This document shows positions 34,161 to 49,200 of a DNA stretch of 64,000 nt, piece after piece. The notes beneath the pieces are model-generated. The model ran no database searches. It saw nothing but the letters and a program-made list of their open reading frames with translations, and was not told the DNA's origin. A program made the position numbers and the translations under genes. Location of the stretch: NCBI GenBank assembly GCA_013396995.1, contig VWZP01004602.1:1-64000 (forward strand), written 5' to 3'. This DNA comes from Dicaeum eximium. Lineage: Eukaryota; Chordata; Aves; Passeriformes; Dicaeidae. The stretch's first letter is position 1; every line of letters starts with the position of its first letter.

Positions 34161-37100
34161 ACGGGCACGCACGGGAGGAGGAGACAAAATCCACATGGAG
34201 AGGGGGAAAGAAAAGGGAGGAGGGGAGATGTACGAACGCACAGAAAGCGCCGTGGTCTGACCTCTGGAGACCTGACACGGGCTGCTGGGCTCAGCCACGC
34301 TTCCCGCTGCTCGCCGACATCTCCCATCGCCTCTCGGGGCCGGCGTCTCTCATTTTGGGTTAGATATGGCCACCCGTGTGCTGGAAAATGCCAGACACGT
34401 TCGCCTCCTTCCTTAATCATAAGACACAAGATTTTATAATTTAAGAATAGCCCGTTTTAAAATTAAAGTTAAGGAGCAAAAATAGGGTTATCACTTAATT
34501 TCGGATGTGCTTCTTATTCTTCTCAGAAAAGAAAAATAAGTAAAGGAAGGAGGCAATGCTCCAGGCCGGGGAGATCTTTTAAATGTCAGGGTATCTTGTC
34601 TCAGCTCACAAGAAACAGGAGGATTTGAGCTGCTAGCTTGGGTGAGGACACAAACAGACACAGAGTTGGGATTTTGGTCCATGGATAACAGTTTACAGTT
34701 CTTCAGATCATTCCACCCAAGGATTTCAAACTGCTCAAGTCACCAAGTGATGTTATTTTCCTATAACACAAAAAGAAACAGAATTAAATTACTTAGTGAG
34801 AAAGAGGATTCGAATGTAATCCCAGCTCTGTGTTTTAAGCGCTAGACTGTCTCACCATCTTTATAGGAAAATTAAAACTCAGGAAATACAATCTCCCTGG
34901 TCCTTGTGAGAACAGTCTTTCATGAGCCTTAGCCCTTTTTTCCCCAGTGTTGATAGACTAAAGATATTATTTTTCTGCTCACACAGTCATGTTACCCAGA
35001 AATATCAGTGCTGTTTGTAAACATTTTCCATTTCTATGCATTTATTCCTCTTCTTAGGTCTATCCCAAAACGCAGGTTCACTTGTCTCACTCAGACCCAG
35101 CAATGTAACAGCTTCACAACTCCACTACATTCCTGAAAAACCACTTCTGGCCAAGCCAGCAATGGAAGTAACAACTCTCTGTAGCATCACAGGGCGTCCT
35201 GTGGGTTTAGGGATGATGGTCAGGAGATGTTGCTGCACAGAGGGACAGAGCCCAGCCCAGCCCAGCGCTGTGCCCAGCAGCCTGAGGAGCCCACTAACAC
35301 CTTCAGCCAGTCTGGGCACCTTACAGAGCAAAACCTTAACCCCACACTGTGGGGATGCAAATGGATCAAAAGGGTTGCTGGGCCACCAATTTAAACATGG
35401 AGAAGGTTTAAAACTCAAAATATAGTTGATCTTGTGTAAAATATGTTCGAGAGAGTCCTCAGGAACCCAGTGAGCTCCTTGTGATGGTGCCAGCTAGAGC
35501 CTGCAGCAGGTGGGTGGCTGACCCTGAGGAAGTTCTCCCTTCACCCTAGATGGGTGCACCAGGAGTTGGGAGCAGAGCTCAGTGAGGCACAGAAAACTCC
35601 TGTAACTACACTGAAATGAGATTTTTAAACAGTAATCTCTGTATCGTTGGTTCCAAAAGGAGCAACACTGAAGACTTTGAGTACTGACCCAAGAATACTT
35701 ATTCACTCCACACCTTCTGCTCTTAAAAGCTTCTTCAATAGCTTCTGCTTCCACAACAGCTGTACTGATCCAACAAAATCCCTCCTGAAAAGCTGTATTT
35801 AGACCAAAAAATACCTGATATGGATCAGAAGACAAAAATGAGCAGGGACTGCTGGGCTATTTTTGTGCACTCACACAACTAATAAATCTTGGGTTAAATA
35901 AGGAGAGCAAGGGGGAAAATAACAGCAGAGTTTGGAAGGGCAGTCCAGGCAACTCCAAAGACACCATTCTCCAGAGAGACATGACCAAACCTGATGGCAG
36001 CCTGTGTCTGTCACCACCAGCATCTGTAAGGGACATGACAACACGGATAAACATATCAAGCCAAGTTACACATGCACACAAGACAGATATCAGCACAGAG
36101 ATATGAACAGACAGCATGAACCACAAAAACAAGGTGCTTTCCAGTACAAGCAGCCTAAATTATTGATTGTTTAAATGCAGTAGAGGAAAAAAATCTCTTG
36201 TGTCAGTTTAGTTTAAGTTATGAGGCAAACCAGAATCTCTGCTGGGAGAGTTGCTTCCAGGGCTGGGAACATCTTCCCAAGTCCTCCAATACTTTCTGTT
36301 TTAAGGATATAATTAGGGCAAAGAGAGGAGGAATTCAGAACTCAAGGGGAATGAGGGAGACTAACTTGGATGTGTCATAATCACAGTTTTCACATAAGCA
36401 CTACAACTTTTTTAAGTGTATGGGAAGGTTTCTGAGATGAGAGGCTAAATTTGGTGTGCTTTGAGTTCTGAAGAGAACCTAAGCCAAAAAAATCTCCCAA
36501 GGAACTCCAAGAGCTGAGCTTCCAGAAGATACAGTGGTACTTACTTTAAGTATTCCCCTAATGAAACATTTCAGACATCTTCTGTTTTATGAAACAGCAA
36601 ATATGTACCTTGTTAGGAAAATTAACAATGTCCACCCTCCCAACAGGGACATCTCAATATGCTCAGTGCTAAATACAGTGTGCAATCATACAATAGGTAA
36701 AAATTGGGACAGGTTTTATAAGGCTTGAACATAAAATTGACATATAGAGAGACAGAGAGATACACACATACTCTGACAGTATTTTTTGTTTGAAAGTTTT
36801 AAAAGCTAGAAATAAGGGCTGTGTTTGTTTTCAGCCTAAATTCTGCATTATATTCTCCGTATACAAAGCCGTTGTTATTAATCACTGGTAAGCTGGAATA
36901 TCCATAACACTAATTATTCTTGCATTGCCAACCAAATAAAAACATTACCTAAAATTCTGGCATTCACATTTTCAACATAAAACTTCAGGGTTCAATATAA
37001 TTAAAGGCTATTACTTTTACATTTTTCTTCCCATAAGTTCCCCCAATTAACTCTATCTTCTAAAATAGTCCTCGTCACAGGGAATTGGTTCCCAAAATGT

Positions 37101-40100
37101 GCCGTGTTCTCTTCTCTCTTTTGAAACATCACATCTCCTGAAAGAGAAAGTTCACCTCTCTGGTACAGAAGAGGAAGTATTGTTACCATTCTCTGGAAAG
37201 TTTGGCACATTCTTTCCCTTTCAGAGTAAAGCTCAAATTTATCCATTTATCCCAATTAAAGTGTTTTAGAGAAAGATGCTTTACCCAGGAACAGAATGTA
37301 GACTTACCCTGGTTAAAAGGAGAATACAGGCAGACACCAAGAAGAGCACTTTCCCTAGAGCCATACACCCACAGTCCTTGTAGATCCATCTGCTGAAGAA
37401 GAGTTTGGGGAGAGGCTTGTGAACCAGGACAAGGTCCCTTATGGCTCCAAGAAATCCAATTTCTCCCCAAGAGCCTACAAATTCCCTGTTTTCCTGAGAC
37501 ACAGGGCTCCCTCACCTGAGCCTCCTCCTAATTAAAGGATCAGGCAGGACTGGGTTCTCCCACAGCTGCCCACATCCAAAGAGCTGTACCTGTGTTTTGA
37601 TTCAGGATCATTGATCTCAGTGGTTGTGCTGTTCCTGCCTGGGAAGGAGAAGCCAGAGGAACAGGTCTTGCACAAAGGGACAGAACTGCCCATCAATTCC
37701 AGTACATTAGACAGGCCAGCAGGCTTGGAGCTGAGCACAAAGAGCCTCTCTTCAACAAGAAGGAACAAAATTAGAATTAGGGCCCTAAGAAAATAATTTA
37801 GTAGGCTGGATATTGTACCATCCTGAGGGGGCTTTTTTGTTTGTTTTGTTTAAATAACTGATATAAAATAAATAACTGTACCTCTTTTGCTAGCATCAAT
37901 AAGCACAAAAACCTTCCCAGAGCAGATTCTACCCTGCTGAAAGCATTTAGAAAAACAGCAGGGTACTTTCTAAACACATGGTACCTGGGGTGAGAGAGAA
38001 GAATGGGCAGAGAACTGATGCAAGCAGACAGCTGCCATGCACTCAGAAACAGAATTAATCCCCCTTTTCATTTGTTCCCACACAGGCCTTGAAACAATCC
38101 CCCCAAATGAGAAATAGAGGCTATAAGGGAGGAAGGAAATATTTTCTGAGCAGCAAGTGCCAAAAGAAAGAGGAGTGGGTATCAAAAGAGTGTAAAAGAA
38201 TTTGGGGGAAGAGATGGAGAAAGAAAAGAGAAAGGAGAAAATGGTAGAAAAGAAAGCAAAAGCATGCAGAAGAGGAGGGTAAGGCAGACAAAGCAGATTT
38301 CAGGGGCTGTTTTGTTCTTCAAAAGCTGTCAACACGTTTACAATGTGCTTTCCATCCCCTCCTTATTTACTGGGCCATGCACTCAAAGGAGCAGGAAAGC
38401 AATCACACAGGAGCTGCTGAAGATTCCCCTGGATGCAGAACAGAGGTGCCCTAAGAGAAAGGAAACTGCTTAGTGATCCGTGCACAACAAGCCATGATGG
38501 GGATGTTACAGGCCCAGAGACTCCAGAGAGAGGGCTGGGAGGAAACCTGCAGAGAGCAGCCTCTTCCTGCAGAGATCACACTCACAGGCAGCACAGACAG
38601 ACACTGGAGCACAGCGAGTCAGCTGCACATAAAAACACACGTTCACAGCAGAAGCTTATCCCTGAATCCTTGAAAGGAAGAGCCCAAAGGATTTGGGCAG
38701 AGAGTAAAATTTTTCAAAGTATCTGTTGCAATTTGCAGCCTAAACCCAGTGCCTGAAGCTCAGGAGCTCAGCCACGTCACAGTGACTTAAATATGCCATG
38801 AGTGAGGCTGTGCTGGAACAGCCCATCCTGTGTCACGTTTCTGGCAGGTACCACAGCCTGCCTGATGCATGTTCACTCATTAAACTGCAGAATGGGATCA
38901 CACCTCAGCCTACGGATTTCTAAACACTGTCAAGGTTAAAATGGTATTTAGAGCAGCTTTTTTTTTTTTTTTAATCAACTGTTTTGGTTTCTACATTTGT
39001 GCAAGAGCGAGCCTGGAGATTAAAGCCTTTTTTAAAGAAAAATCTTACCCTCTGTTATGCAGACTTTTTACTCCTACGAGACAGGAAGCTGAGAGGCAGA
39101 GAGGCATCCTCACAAGGTACACACACCTTGCAGAACATTATTCATGTACTTCAACACCTCTCTTGCCAGCTATAATTACTTGGACAGGTCTAACAGCTAC
39201 ATAGAGTTCTCTCAGGAATCCTGTGCCCAAAACCACATCACCAAATGCTAAGGACATAAAAGGCATTCTTGGTCAAAAGCAAGGTTTGGTGGCAACCCAC
39301 TTTCACGAGACCATAATTGTTGCTTCCATTTTAAAAAGCAGAGCTGTAAATGAGGGAAACTCAATGGTACAACATAAATCATCTTTCCTGGAAAAAATAC
39401 TTGAAGACTTTGTTCTTTCAAGATATTAATCATCCAGAGCAAGCTTGTTACCAATCTCTGTTGTTTTTCATTCAGACTAGATGCAGGCTCTGACTAAAGA
39501 GCTCTCTCAGGAGCCATGGAGCTACAAATCAGCCCAGTGTGTATTATTAATGACAAGTTATCAGAAGATCTAGGACAACAGCCAGGCAGGAGTTTCACTG
39601 TGCTGTGATTCTGTGGAGAAAATGAACCCTTTGCCAGGTCAGATCCCACAGTTTCCCTTGCTCCTGTCTCTACTGTGCACAGATTTGTGATAAGCCATTT
39701 TGTCACAGCAGCCAGGAGGTGATTACCCTGCCCTAGAGGCCTTACAACTGAGCTTTGCCTAAAAGACAAAGGTAACCAAGTGAGGATGCACTGGGTAGAG
39801 GCACAAAAATCTCAAACATTGTATAAAAAAAGGCAAAGTGAATTTTATTTTGATAGCAGTTAAATGCTATTAAGAAGAGTTCAGGAGCACCCGTGTTGGC
39901 AGTTGTTAGAGCTGCAGTACAAGCCTCACAGATTCAATTTTCTGAGTGGTTACAGCTGTACCACCTTCTACATCCTTGGGTCCTGATTTATTCATGCCAT
40001 TAGGAATGCAAAATGCAAGCAGAGGGAAGTAGGGCAACAAAAGAATAGAAAGCAGGGATACAGAGGAACCAGTTTCTTCATTCCAGCTGAAAACAGGTTG

Positions 40101-41870
40101 AAATTATTAACTCTTTCAGAGCAAGCTCTCTCTGAAAGGGCAGTAGACTCTGATGCATAAAGATGCACAAATGAGTCTCCCACCACAAAATAAAAACGAT
40201 GAACAGAAACACAAAGCACACATGGCTTCAGAAGAAGAATTCAGATTAACTGTAGCCCAAGGCATTTGGATTTTCAGATGCATAATGCTCACAGTGTCTG
40301 ACAGGGAGGAGTTAATGGTTTTCGTTGTGTGAACTGGGGACCAGATGTTCAGCTGGTGAAACTCAACAGAGATCCATTAGGAATTAGTGGAGCTGTGGCT
40401 GCTTACCCCAGACAGGGCTCTGGCCCAGTACTTTGATTAACACCGACTCAGAAACTTTTCCAGAGAAGCCTCACTTTTTGAAATCAGCTAAAAAGCTACC
40501 AGCAATGCTACAGGATGCAGTTAAACTGAAATGGCCACTGCCATGGCCTGTTTATGGTATTACAAAACCCCTAAATCAAAAGCCTGCAGAAGCCTTGTGA
40601 CAAATAACACCCCAGCACAGCTGTTTCTGCTACAATTTCATAGTGTCCACCTACCTCACAACGGGCAGAAACAGGCATGAGAGGTAAAATCACTCATTTG
40701 TCACTTACCAGGAAATGGATGGGTCTTGACTATGCCCATTTTAGTCTTCAGAGCAGCTGTGGTACGCCAAGTCTATGAGCACATGCTTTTAACAGAAAAT
40801 GGTCTGCAAAATTTGCTGTGACGATTCAAATGCAAAGAGCAAGCAGGGGAAAAAAAAGATAAGAAAATAGAAAAGGTACAGTAGCACATTCCTCCCTAAA
40901 AGGGCTATTCTTCCACTCAAATGCAATGCTACTCAGATAGAGGGAAAAAAAAAGAGAAGAAAAATGTCCAAATGCCAAAAAAGACAAGACTTATCACAGC
41001 ATAAAGAGGCTAAAAGTCATCTCTAATGCCCAATATTACCAGGTATATTTTTGCTGCATGGGATGGATTTTAAGCAGTCAACTTGTAAAAAAAAAAAGAG
41101 AAACCAAACCAAACAAACATAAGAAACAACCTGACATTAAAAATCAAGTTATATGTCCTGTTGCTGTAGTTCTGCACTTTTAAGTGCCCAGCCTGTGTAC
41201 TTGAATGTCAAAATTTTGCACAATCTGCTTAAATACTTTCACAACACAGGGTATAATAAAGACCTGTGATGCTGCAAGTCTTCCATAACATGATTCTGTG
41301 TTTTCCCAACCAAACACCAACCCCAAGGGAAAACTGATCTCAGGGACCAGTAACTGTAAAACATTCAGTACATCCTCAAGGATTCTGCTATACATTTACA
41401 CACATCACACACACACTCTTAAGAACTGGGGCATCTTTCACAACTGAAGTGAAGCCTCTGGCAGCACCTCCAGTCTGAGAGGAATGCACCTTCCACAAAC
41501 TCCAAACAGCACCCAGCCAACAGGAAGCCTTGTCTTCCTGGCTACTGCTTCTTTGAGATGTTGTGCAGCTGCTCCTTTCCCCAACTGAACAGGCTGCCAT
41601 GCACACATCTGTCTGTGGGCCCAGGGAATCACTCCAGCCTGTTCCTCTAGAGAATCCCAGTGTGCAAGTACAAACCTGGTCAGCCTCTGAAGACACCTGC
41701 ATGCTGTAAGGACAGAAACCAAGGATTAAGGTGTCCTTAGGACTGCAGTACACAGCCTTTCTAGCAGAAGTGGAAATAACATTTACAACATCTTTTTGAA
41801 GATAAGCTTCATAGAGAAATTATAATACTTGTTACATGTTAGGGCCACATCCTGAAACATATCCTCTTGG
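34161..41870. other. AT-rich intergenic stretch without recognised gene
   Basis: Only short unrelated open frames. Contains a purine-rich tract at about 38180-38290, a T15 run near 38960, and a minus-strand AATAAA (plus TTTATT near 39844) that could end a long CENPI transcript. No CR1 end or tRNA was recognised. Confidence 0.5.
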
Positions 41871-41877
41871 AGGAATT

Positions 41878-41883
41878 TTTAAT
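41878..41883 (-). terminator. CENPI: Candidate CENPI poly(A) signal (ATTAAA on minus)
   Basis: The plus strand reads TTTAAT, about 1.2 kb downstream of the CENPI stop. No canonical AATAAA was seen on the minus strand between this point and the stop. Confidence 0.3.
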
Positions 41884-43096
41884 ATGCAGAGTTTCTCCTG
41901 TTGAAAAAATATAATCAGGGTTTTGAAGATCTGTTTCTCTTGACAAAAATTAGCAAGCAGCACTTACACTACTTGGGATAACACATGAATGAGAAGGGCA
42001 CTACTTTAGACACATTAACCAGATGTACTTGAGCTGAGAACTGTGGTACTCAACCAGTCTGATTTTGAGTGGATGAAGAAAGCAAACATCTTGAGTGACT
42101 CCAGAGTCGCTCTCAAGACTGATTCCTTTACTGAATCAAAGTACAGATTCACAATGCAAAATTCAGTATAATCTAACCCAATTCTCAAGTGGTTACAACC
42201 TTGTTTTACAGCAGAAAAATAAAGTTCATTCCCATTTTGGAAACCTCAGTTCAGCTTCTCTCAGCTTCCACTCAGACTTAAAATGAAATGACAAGATACA
42301 TTTTTAAAGAGTTTTTTCAAAATGACACATGAGAAATATTTTACAGAATATAAATTATACATATGTACGCAAATAATATACAACACCTACAGAGCTAAAA
42401 TCACAAAAAGGAAAGTTACAGCTGCACATACCAATATAGAAAATGGTGAGCTGGTGACAACACTGTATAAGTGCTCCAATCATTACACCATCAGCTGAAC
42501 ACCAAACTTTCCAGCTGCACTAGCACATCACTATAACCAGAGTTAGCATAAAAACTGTTCTGAACGCTTCAAAATGAAAATTAATTTCAGGAAGGTCAGG
42601 TTGGTCAGCCTGTTAGAAGTCATACAGGATACAACAGGGGATTGGGAAACTCACATTGCTCCAATCCAAGACATAGACAGCACTCCTGAAAGGCTGATTA
42701 AGTTGTTTCTCGTTACCTGCTGCTGAAGAAGGCAGAGCAGGTGAGGGGTCAGCATTACTTATAAATGAAGCACCACTGCTCACTCTGGTTTTGAGATGGA
42801 AAATGTTTGTTTCTCAATGAAAACAGACAGTCCAACAGAGAAACACTAGGGTGAAAAAGAAGCTCACCAGCTTCAGACCAGAGAAGTTTAGCAAGGACAA
42901 GAGGGGGTTCAATGTTGGTGAACCAAGCCAGTCTCAACATCTGTCTTCACTTTCATAAGAGAGATGTCAGTACAAAAGTGCAGGTAAGAGCAAATGCTCT
43001 GTTTCTCTCCTCTGAGAAAGGAAGAACTAGTGACACAGTCCTTTACAGTCTGCTAGTCTGCTCCAGATGACAGAAGAATTCCAGTGAGCCCCAGGG

Positions 43097-43228
43097 TCAC
43101 GCTTCCACATTCCCTGCTTTCCTTCGGGAGGCCTGGGAAACCCGGCTGATGCTGCTCTCAATAAAGACCTTCAGCCCCTTCAAACCCTGGGTGTAGAGAT
43201 ATTCCAGATACCAGTCCCACTTCTTCCC
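43097..43228 (-). CDS. CENPI: CENPI coding exon 20 (stop codon)
   Basis: Residues 704-746 (GKKWDWYLEYLYTQGLKGLK, VFIESS) then a basic tail and TGA at 43097-43099. Acceptor ctggttcatag. Confidence 0.95.
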   Translation of the reverse strand, partial: GKKWDWYLEYLYTQGLKGLKVFIESSISRVSQASRRKAGNVEA

Positions 43229-46200
43229 CTATGAACCAGAAAAAAAGAGTCAGATGTGCAGAACAAAGCTTTTCCTTTCTTAAGCCAACCTGAAAATTGC
43301 TGCCTTCCTGATTTGAAAATCTGCCTTCCTGTGGGACAACATCCCCACGTTGTGTGACATCAGGGTCACCTGCTGCTCCCCAATACCCACAATTACACAA
43401 TACACACTCTTAGACCGACTCATGATCTGTCTTTAATACTGAACGTTTTTATAAATCCCACTTCTAGAAAATGAAAAGTCTATTGGATCAACAGGGAGTA
43501 TGTCAGGAACACAATGAACATGGATATTAAAGCCTTCCTTTCCTGCCATCACTAGTGGTGATTCGTCCAGATCAGGTTTGAAGTACACTGTGACACAGGA
43601 AAGGAAAGGAAACTAACTGCCACTGTATTTGCTCAGTGGAGGATTCCTGTTCAAAGCTGTAACAAAGCTACACATCTGTCCCAGAGATATATAATATAAT
43701 ATGAAGCAGAATTTGTATTATCAATGAATTTTAAGTGCATCAAGAATGTGACTTTGTCTGGAGCCTGCAGAGAACAATAAACAGCCCTGTCCTGACACTG
43801 CACTGACTCATGAAGGAAATACATAAAATCTCAAATCACTAGCCACAGATACCTAACTTCTCAGGTGTTGATGTCCTCTTGTTTGGCCCTGTTAAGAGAC
43901 TGAATCAATGCCTACAGCTGGAATTTTTCCCCTTCCAAATTTTTTCTTGAGCATTCGTGAGTTTGGTGAATATTATAGCCTCATCCTCTTCAACACAGCT
44001 GCTGAAAATTGCCTGCTTTATTTACTAAAACAAGAAATCTTACCTTAATTAATTTGAAGTTGAAGGTGGTATCATCAGGACAAACCTTAAGGAAAGGGAA
44101 TAAAACAGTATCAAGTCAGATAAAAATTATGTCCAGGGTTGCTGGGTCTCTGCTAAGTCCTCTCCTAAATCAGGAATTGCAGGCATGTAAAGAAAGTTAC
44201 ATATTTTAAATCCTGCTTCAGAGAGGGCTTCCAGCATCATACCCTGTGCATAAGTGGCAAGGTAACATCTGGACCCTCTTGCTCTGCAGCATTACAGGAC
44301 AGCAACAGGGAATATTCACAGGTATCTTTACCATTGTCTCGCTACAGTATAAAATTTTCCCTTTCAAAACATTAGAAATCCACAACACTGAGAAAGAGCA
44401 GGAGAACTGACACTGAGATCAGTGCTTGTGCTCCCCCAGTGCTGCAGAGCAGTGCCCTCTGGTGCTCAGCACTGCTGAGCAAAATGTGTCCCTGCAGCTC
44501 AACATTTCCTCCCACCTTAAAACACATTTGTCATAGCTGCTAAGCAAAATTTCTCCTAGTTCTACAGTAGGAAGACAATGCAAGAATTCCCCACCAGAAG
44601 GTTATGGGGGTTTTTTAAGGGATTTTGAGGTTGGGTGTTTTTTTTGTGTTATGGTTATTGGTTTGGAGTTTGGGGTTTTTTTATATGTGCAAAACCTACA
44701 AAGAAGAATCAGAAACCCGTATCAGGGAAAGTTTAGGTTGGATATACGGAAGAGGTTCTTCCCACCGAGAGTGATTGGGCACTGGAACAGGCTCCCCAGG
44801 GAAGTGGTGATAGCACCAAGCCAGACAGAATGCAAGAAGTGTCTGGAAAACACTCCCAGGCACAGGGTGGGACTCTTAGGCTGTCCTCTGCTGTCTCTGG
44901 AGTCGGACTTTGATTTTTGTGTGCCCCTTCCACTGTAGGATATTCCATGATTCTAGGTAGCCTCAGAACAAAAATTATGTGGACTAAAGATATAAGATAT
45001 GTACAACTTTCCTTGGTCTAAAAAAACCAAAACAGCTTTATTGAGCAAAGACAAAAGCTGAGTTTAATCAGCAGCAAGACACAAACTAGCTTGATTCGGG
45101 ACACTGAGCACATAAAGACAAATCTGTAGTGCTCCTAACCAGAATTCTTTGCTTCAAGTCCTCAGGTGCCCCTTGCTGCATTCCAGGAGTCACACCTATG
45201 CTTGCCTCGAGCCTGTCAGCATTCCTCACAACAAACTGGCATCTTTGTGCAGCCCTTGGACAGCCTACAAAGCCTGTTTTCCTGGAGCAGCACACACATC
45301 TAGGAACAATAACAGCTCTGGCAAACTGTTCTCCCCACTCTTCAGCAGCTGCACTGAACACATGAGGGCACCCACAGTTCAAGAGAAGTCCTGGTGGAAC
45401 TCACACTAGACAATGCAAGACAGCTCCATGTTATCTTACATCTGTACTCAAACCAGCTACTTGTATTTCTATTTCAGTAAGCCAAAAAAGCTACCAACAA
45501 GAGCCAGAAAGCACTGCTAACAAGTTCTAGCATGAACAGCTGTATATAATTTAACCATATATTTCTTGATTTTCTAGAGTTTAAATATTTAGATCACACT
45601 GCCTATTTTGTGGGGCAGAATGCACCTTTGGTAAGCTTTTACTGAAGTGTCATTTATTTCATTAACTAGCTATTTTAGTTCTATCTCAAAAATTATCATG
45701 AGTACAAATTCACATCCAAAACTGCTACATTCATACATTCAACTGCTCTCAAAGCACACAAAGAAAGACTCTTCCAATTGTGCCATTAATCTAACAAACA
45801 GAATGCCACAGCAGCTTTTGAAAGCTCAGTTGCCTCTACCAGTCAGTCAGGAAACAGAGGCACTTCTCTAGAGAAACAGTCAAGACAGAACATCTGGTGC
45901 CATGAAAGATCTAAATCTTGGCCTACACCATTACCTGCTGCAGGAATTCAACAGAGTAGCCCATCATGGCTGGATGATAGACAATGTTAAAGCTGGTTTT
46001 TACTTCCTTCACTGCAGTTTTATTCAGAAGTTTATCATCCATACAAAGACCTTGAGGATTAATATCCTTCTGGAATGCACTTGATGTCCACAGACAGCCC
46101 ACCATAGCTATTATGTACTGGTTGTACTCTTGATATGTCTGGTTACTGAACTTGAACTGCAGTATTTTCTGAGGGGGAAAAAGAAAAATCAATAAATAAC

Positions 46201-49200
46201 ATCCTCGAAGCAGCTATGTTCTCCCTCCGGTCCTTAAAAGATGGCCATTAGTACAGCTCCCCTCCACTCAACCCAATTCCTTGCTAAAGTCTGTTTTAGC
46301 ACATAACAGATGTGTCCACAATACCTTTTTACTCAGCTCATTTTCTTTTGCAGCCACCAAGTTCGCTCGATACCTGAAAAAAAACAACAAACAAACAGAC
46401 AAAGAGAAAGTTAGGGGCTTATAAATTTTTACTACATGCCTGTGTTGAAAAAAGCTAGAGGAATGTATCAAGAAAACTTATTTTCACCATGAGAAAGATC
46501 ATCAAACCTTATTGGTGAGAGAGACATGAAAAAGAATTCAAGGAGACTTTATCACTTGGCAGAGTAGGGACATATCTAATAATATTAGTCTCTTAAATGA
46601 TTCACACATGACCAGTTTGCCTGGGACAGTCACCTTCATAAATACAACACACAAGAATGGATATCCAGCCTTAAAATCAGCAGAGAAATGCAGTGTGTTT
46701 TTAAGAAGGGAGACTTTCATTCACTAAGCAAAGAAACAGAAGCCACTGGAAGTAATGCAACCTGACAGTTGTTCTAAGTAATAAGCACTAGCTCTCCTTA
46801 TTTCCCAGAGACCTTCCTGTCATGTTAATTACCCTGCAGATTCCTTAGAGAAAAAGCCACATGGAGAGCCCTGCACCAGCTGTCAGCTATTGGCCACTCT
46901 TCTCCTCAGATGCAGCCACTGTAACTAACAAGGCCAAGAAGTGCAGCCTTGATGGTAGATCCTGCAGAGCAATAAACAGTGCTGTCTCTGGCCTTTCCAG
47001 CAACACAAGGCAGTCCCAAATTCCGGGAGTTTGGAGGTGGAAGAAGTGCTGCCTTCTCAGCACATGACAGAATTTGTAAGGAAAAGCTCAAGTGTAGTAG
47101 CCAAAGTACAGGAGTGAGAAGTTGTATAGTTACTAGCATTAATTCCAGCTGGCTGACTTTAATTCCCTCAAATCAATAGGGGAACTTCTTCCTTCACATA
47201 TCAAAGATATGGAAATAATACCAGGAAAGAGGTCAGAATCCTGCTATCTTGGATAACAGACTGAAAACAACAACAACAACAACAAAAAAAAAAAGAGTAG
47301 GAACAACAGCTATAAAATCCTTTATCATGAAAGCTGGACACAAGTAGAATTTTTACCTTTGCCTTGCACGGCAAGAAGCAGATCCCAGGTTTTTATAACC
47401 AAGTAATTTCATTTCCTAAAGACTGAAAGAGAAGACAAGGAGTCCCTGCAGCCTACACCTGTTGTAGTACCTGTACATAATGTAGCAGAGCTGATTCAAG
47501 TTGACAGAATCCATGCTGAGCAGTGCTGGGTAGAAAACCCCAGCAGGAGGCATTACCAGCAAAGGCAAGTTGTACTTCAGGTACATGTCACACACCTGGC
47601 AGGAATGAAGCACATCCAGGCTGGTTATTACTGCCAAAGTAATGATTATTACAAACTCCCAAGGAGGTAAGAGCAACACAGAGCACGACACTGAATTCCT
47701 GCCAAATCTATCCAGAAGGGAAGGCCAGGGTGTCTCATGCAAGTGTTGTTACCCATAAGTTTTGTGCATTTTTAATGGACAGTTCAGTTACAAATTGATC
47801 CCAGAACTATCATTGTTTTTTCAGCTATTCCCAAACTAAGTTGTAGAAGCTGCTGTTGCTGTTGTTACAGCATGGCTGGAGTTCACAAAACACAGCTACA
47901 GAGAGGACATGAGCAAGCTGGAGAATACTTAAGGCTATTTGATGCTGTTTAGTTTGCCTACAGCACCAACTAGAAAACAACCCCCACATTTTTAAGGAAG
48001 CATTTAAGGAGAAAAAAACAAGATATGTTGTTTGAAATTGAACTGATCACTGTTCTTTTAAGTCAGCATTAAAAATGCAGGTTATGGCCTACTGTTACTT
48101 TTCCTTCCTCAGTTCACCTCTGAATTAAGAGCAACCACTTTCTAGCAGCATATTTACTTCTGCCTGTGGATGCAACAACAGCTTTCACCTGCAGATCTAC
48201 CAAGTATTTGGAATATTCTGGCATTTAATCACAAAGTTCTGTAAACTAGAATGAGGAAGATGTTTTTATGCTCTAGCTTAAAAATGCAAAGAGCCTTAGG
48301 AGTACTTGAAAAGAAAGACAAAATGACTGGGATACACACCGTCTCATAGAAACCCAGAATGAAGTGGAGCAAGAATGTGGAATTGTTCTCCAAACGCAGT
48401 GCAACAGTAGAGATCCATCCCACAAAGTGAACCAGTTCAGCCACCACGTTCACTAGTCCAGAGAGGGTGGTGTTCCTGCAGCAATGACATGGCACAACAT
48501 TACAGACACCTCTTTGCAAACAGCAACATGGAAAATGGTAAAACAAAATTGAAATTCATGCTTTTTCCCCAGTAACATATTGTTATAAGCTCCATTATGA
48601 ACACCCAGCTGTCAGCATTATGAGAATTTTCAAGTATGGACACTTCAGTTTCCAGTGTCAGCAGAAATACTTCTAAACAAAGACAAAGAACAGGCCTGAC
48701 AAGGTAGCTTACAATATAGCAGAATTATAACAGCGTTATTACCCTCCTGGTTGGTCTTTATGCTGGGTGTTAGGGCTAGAACATAGATCTAAATACACCA
48801 GTGTGCAATGCACAGAACATTCTTTAAAGACAAACTTACAAAGAAGAAAACTCTGAATCCACTTGAATCACATTGCAATTTAACCAGTTCTGCAATAGCT
48901 CTTTCAGAGTCTCAAGAACACTGCACTGCAACAGGCAAAAAGAAATCAGGTTGATGACAATTCATGCAAGCAAATAATTCTGAACAAAGGACACCTTGAG
49001 AACTGGCATATCCAAGGAAAGGTACCAGGAGTTTCTCAGGAGCAGTGACATAGCCCCTAGAACTGAATGTATGTGCCTGTGTATATAGCCTTTCCTGGAG
49101 AATGTCAACTTCAAGTACTGAAAAAAACTACAAGACAGTTTAAACAAGTAGTTAAAACTGCAATAAAACAGTTTAAACAAGTAGTTAAAATTGCAATAAA

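Noticed and set aside
47265..47295. CAA repeat followed by A11 as a retroposon tail
   Set aside because: No retroposon body or target duplication recognised next to it; treated as a simple repeat.
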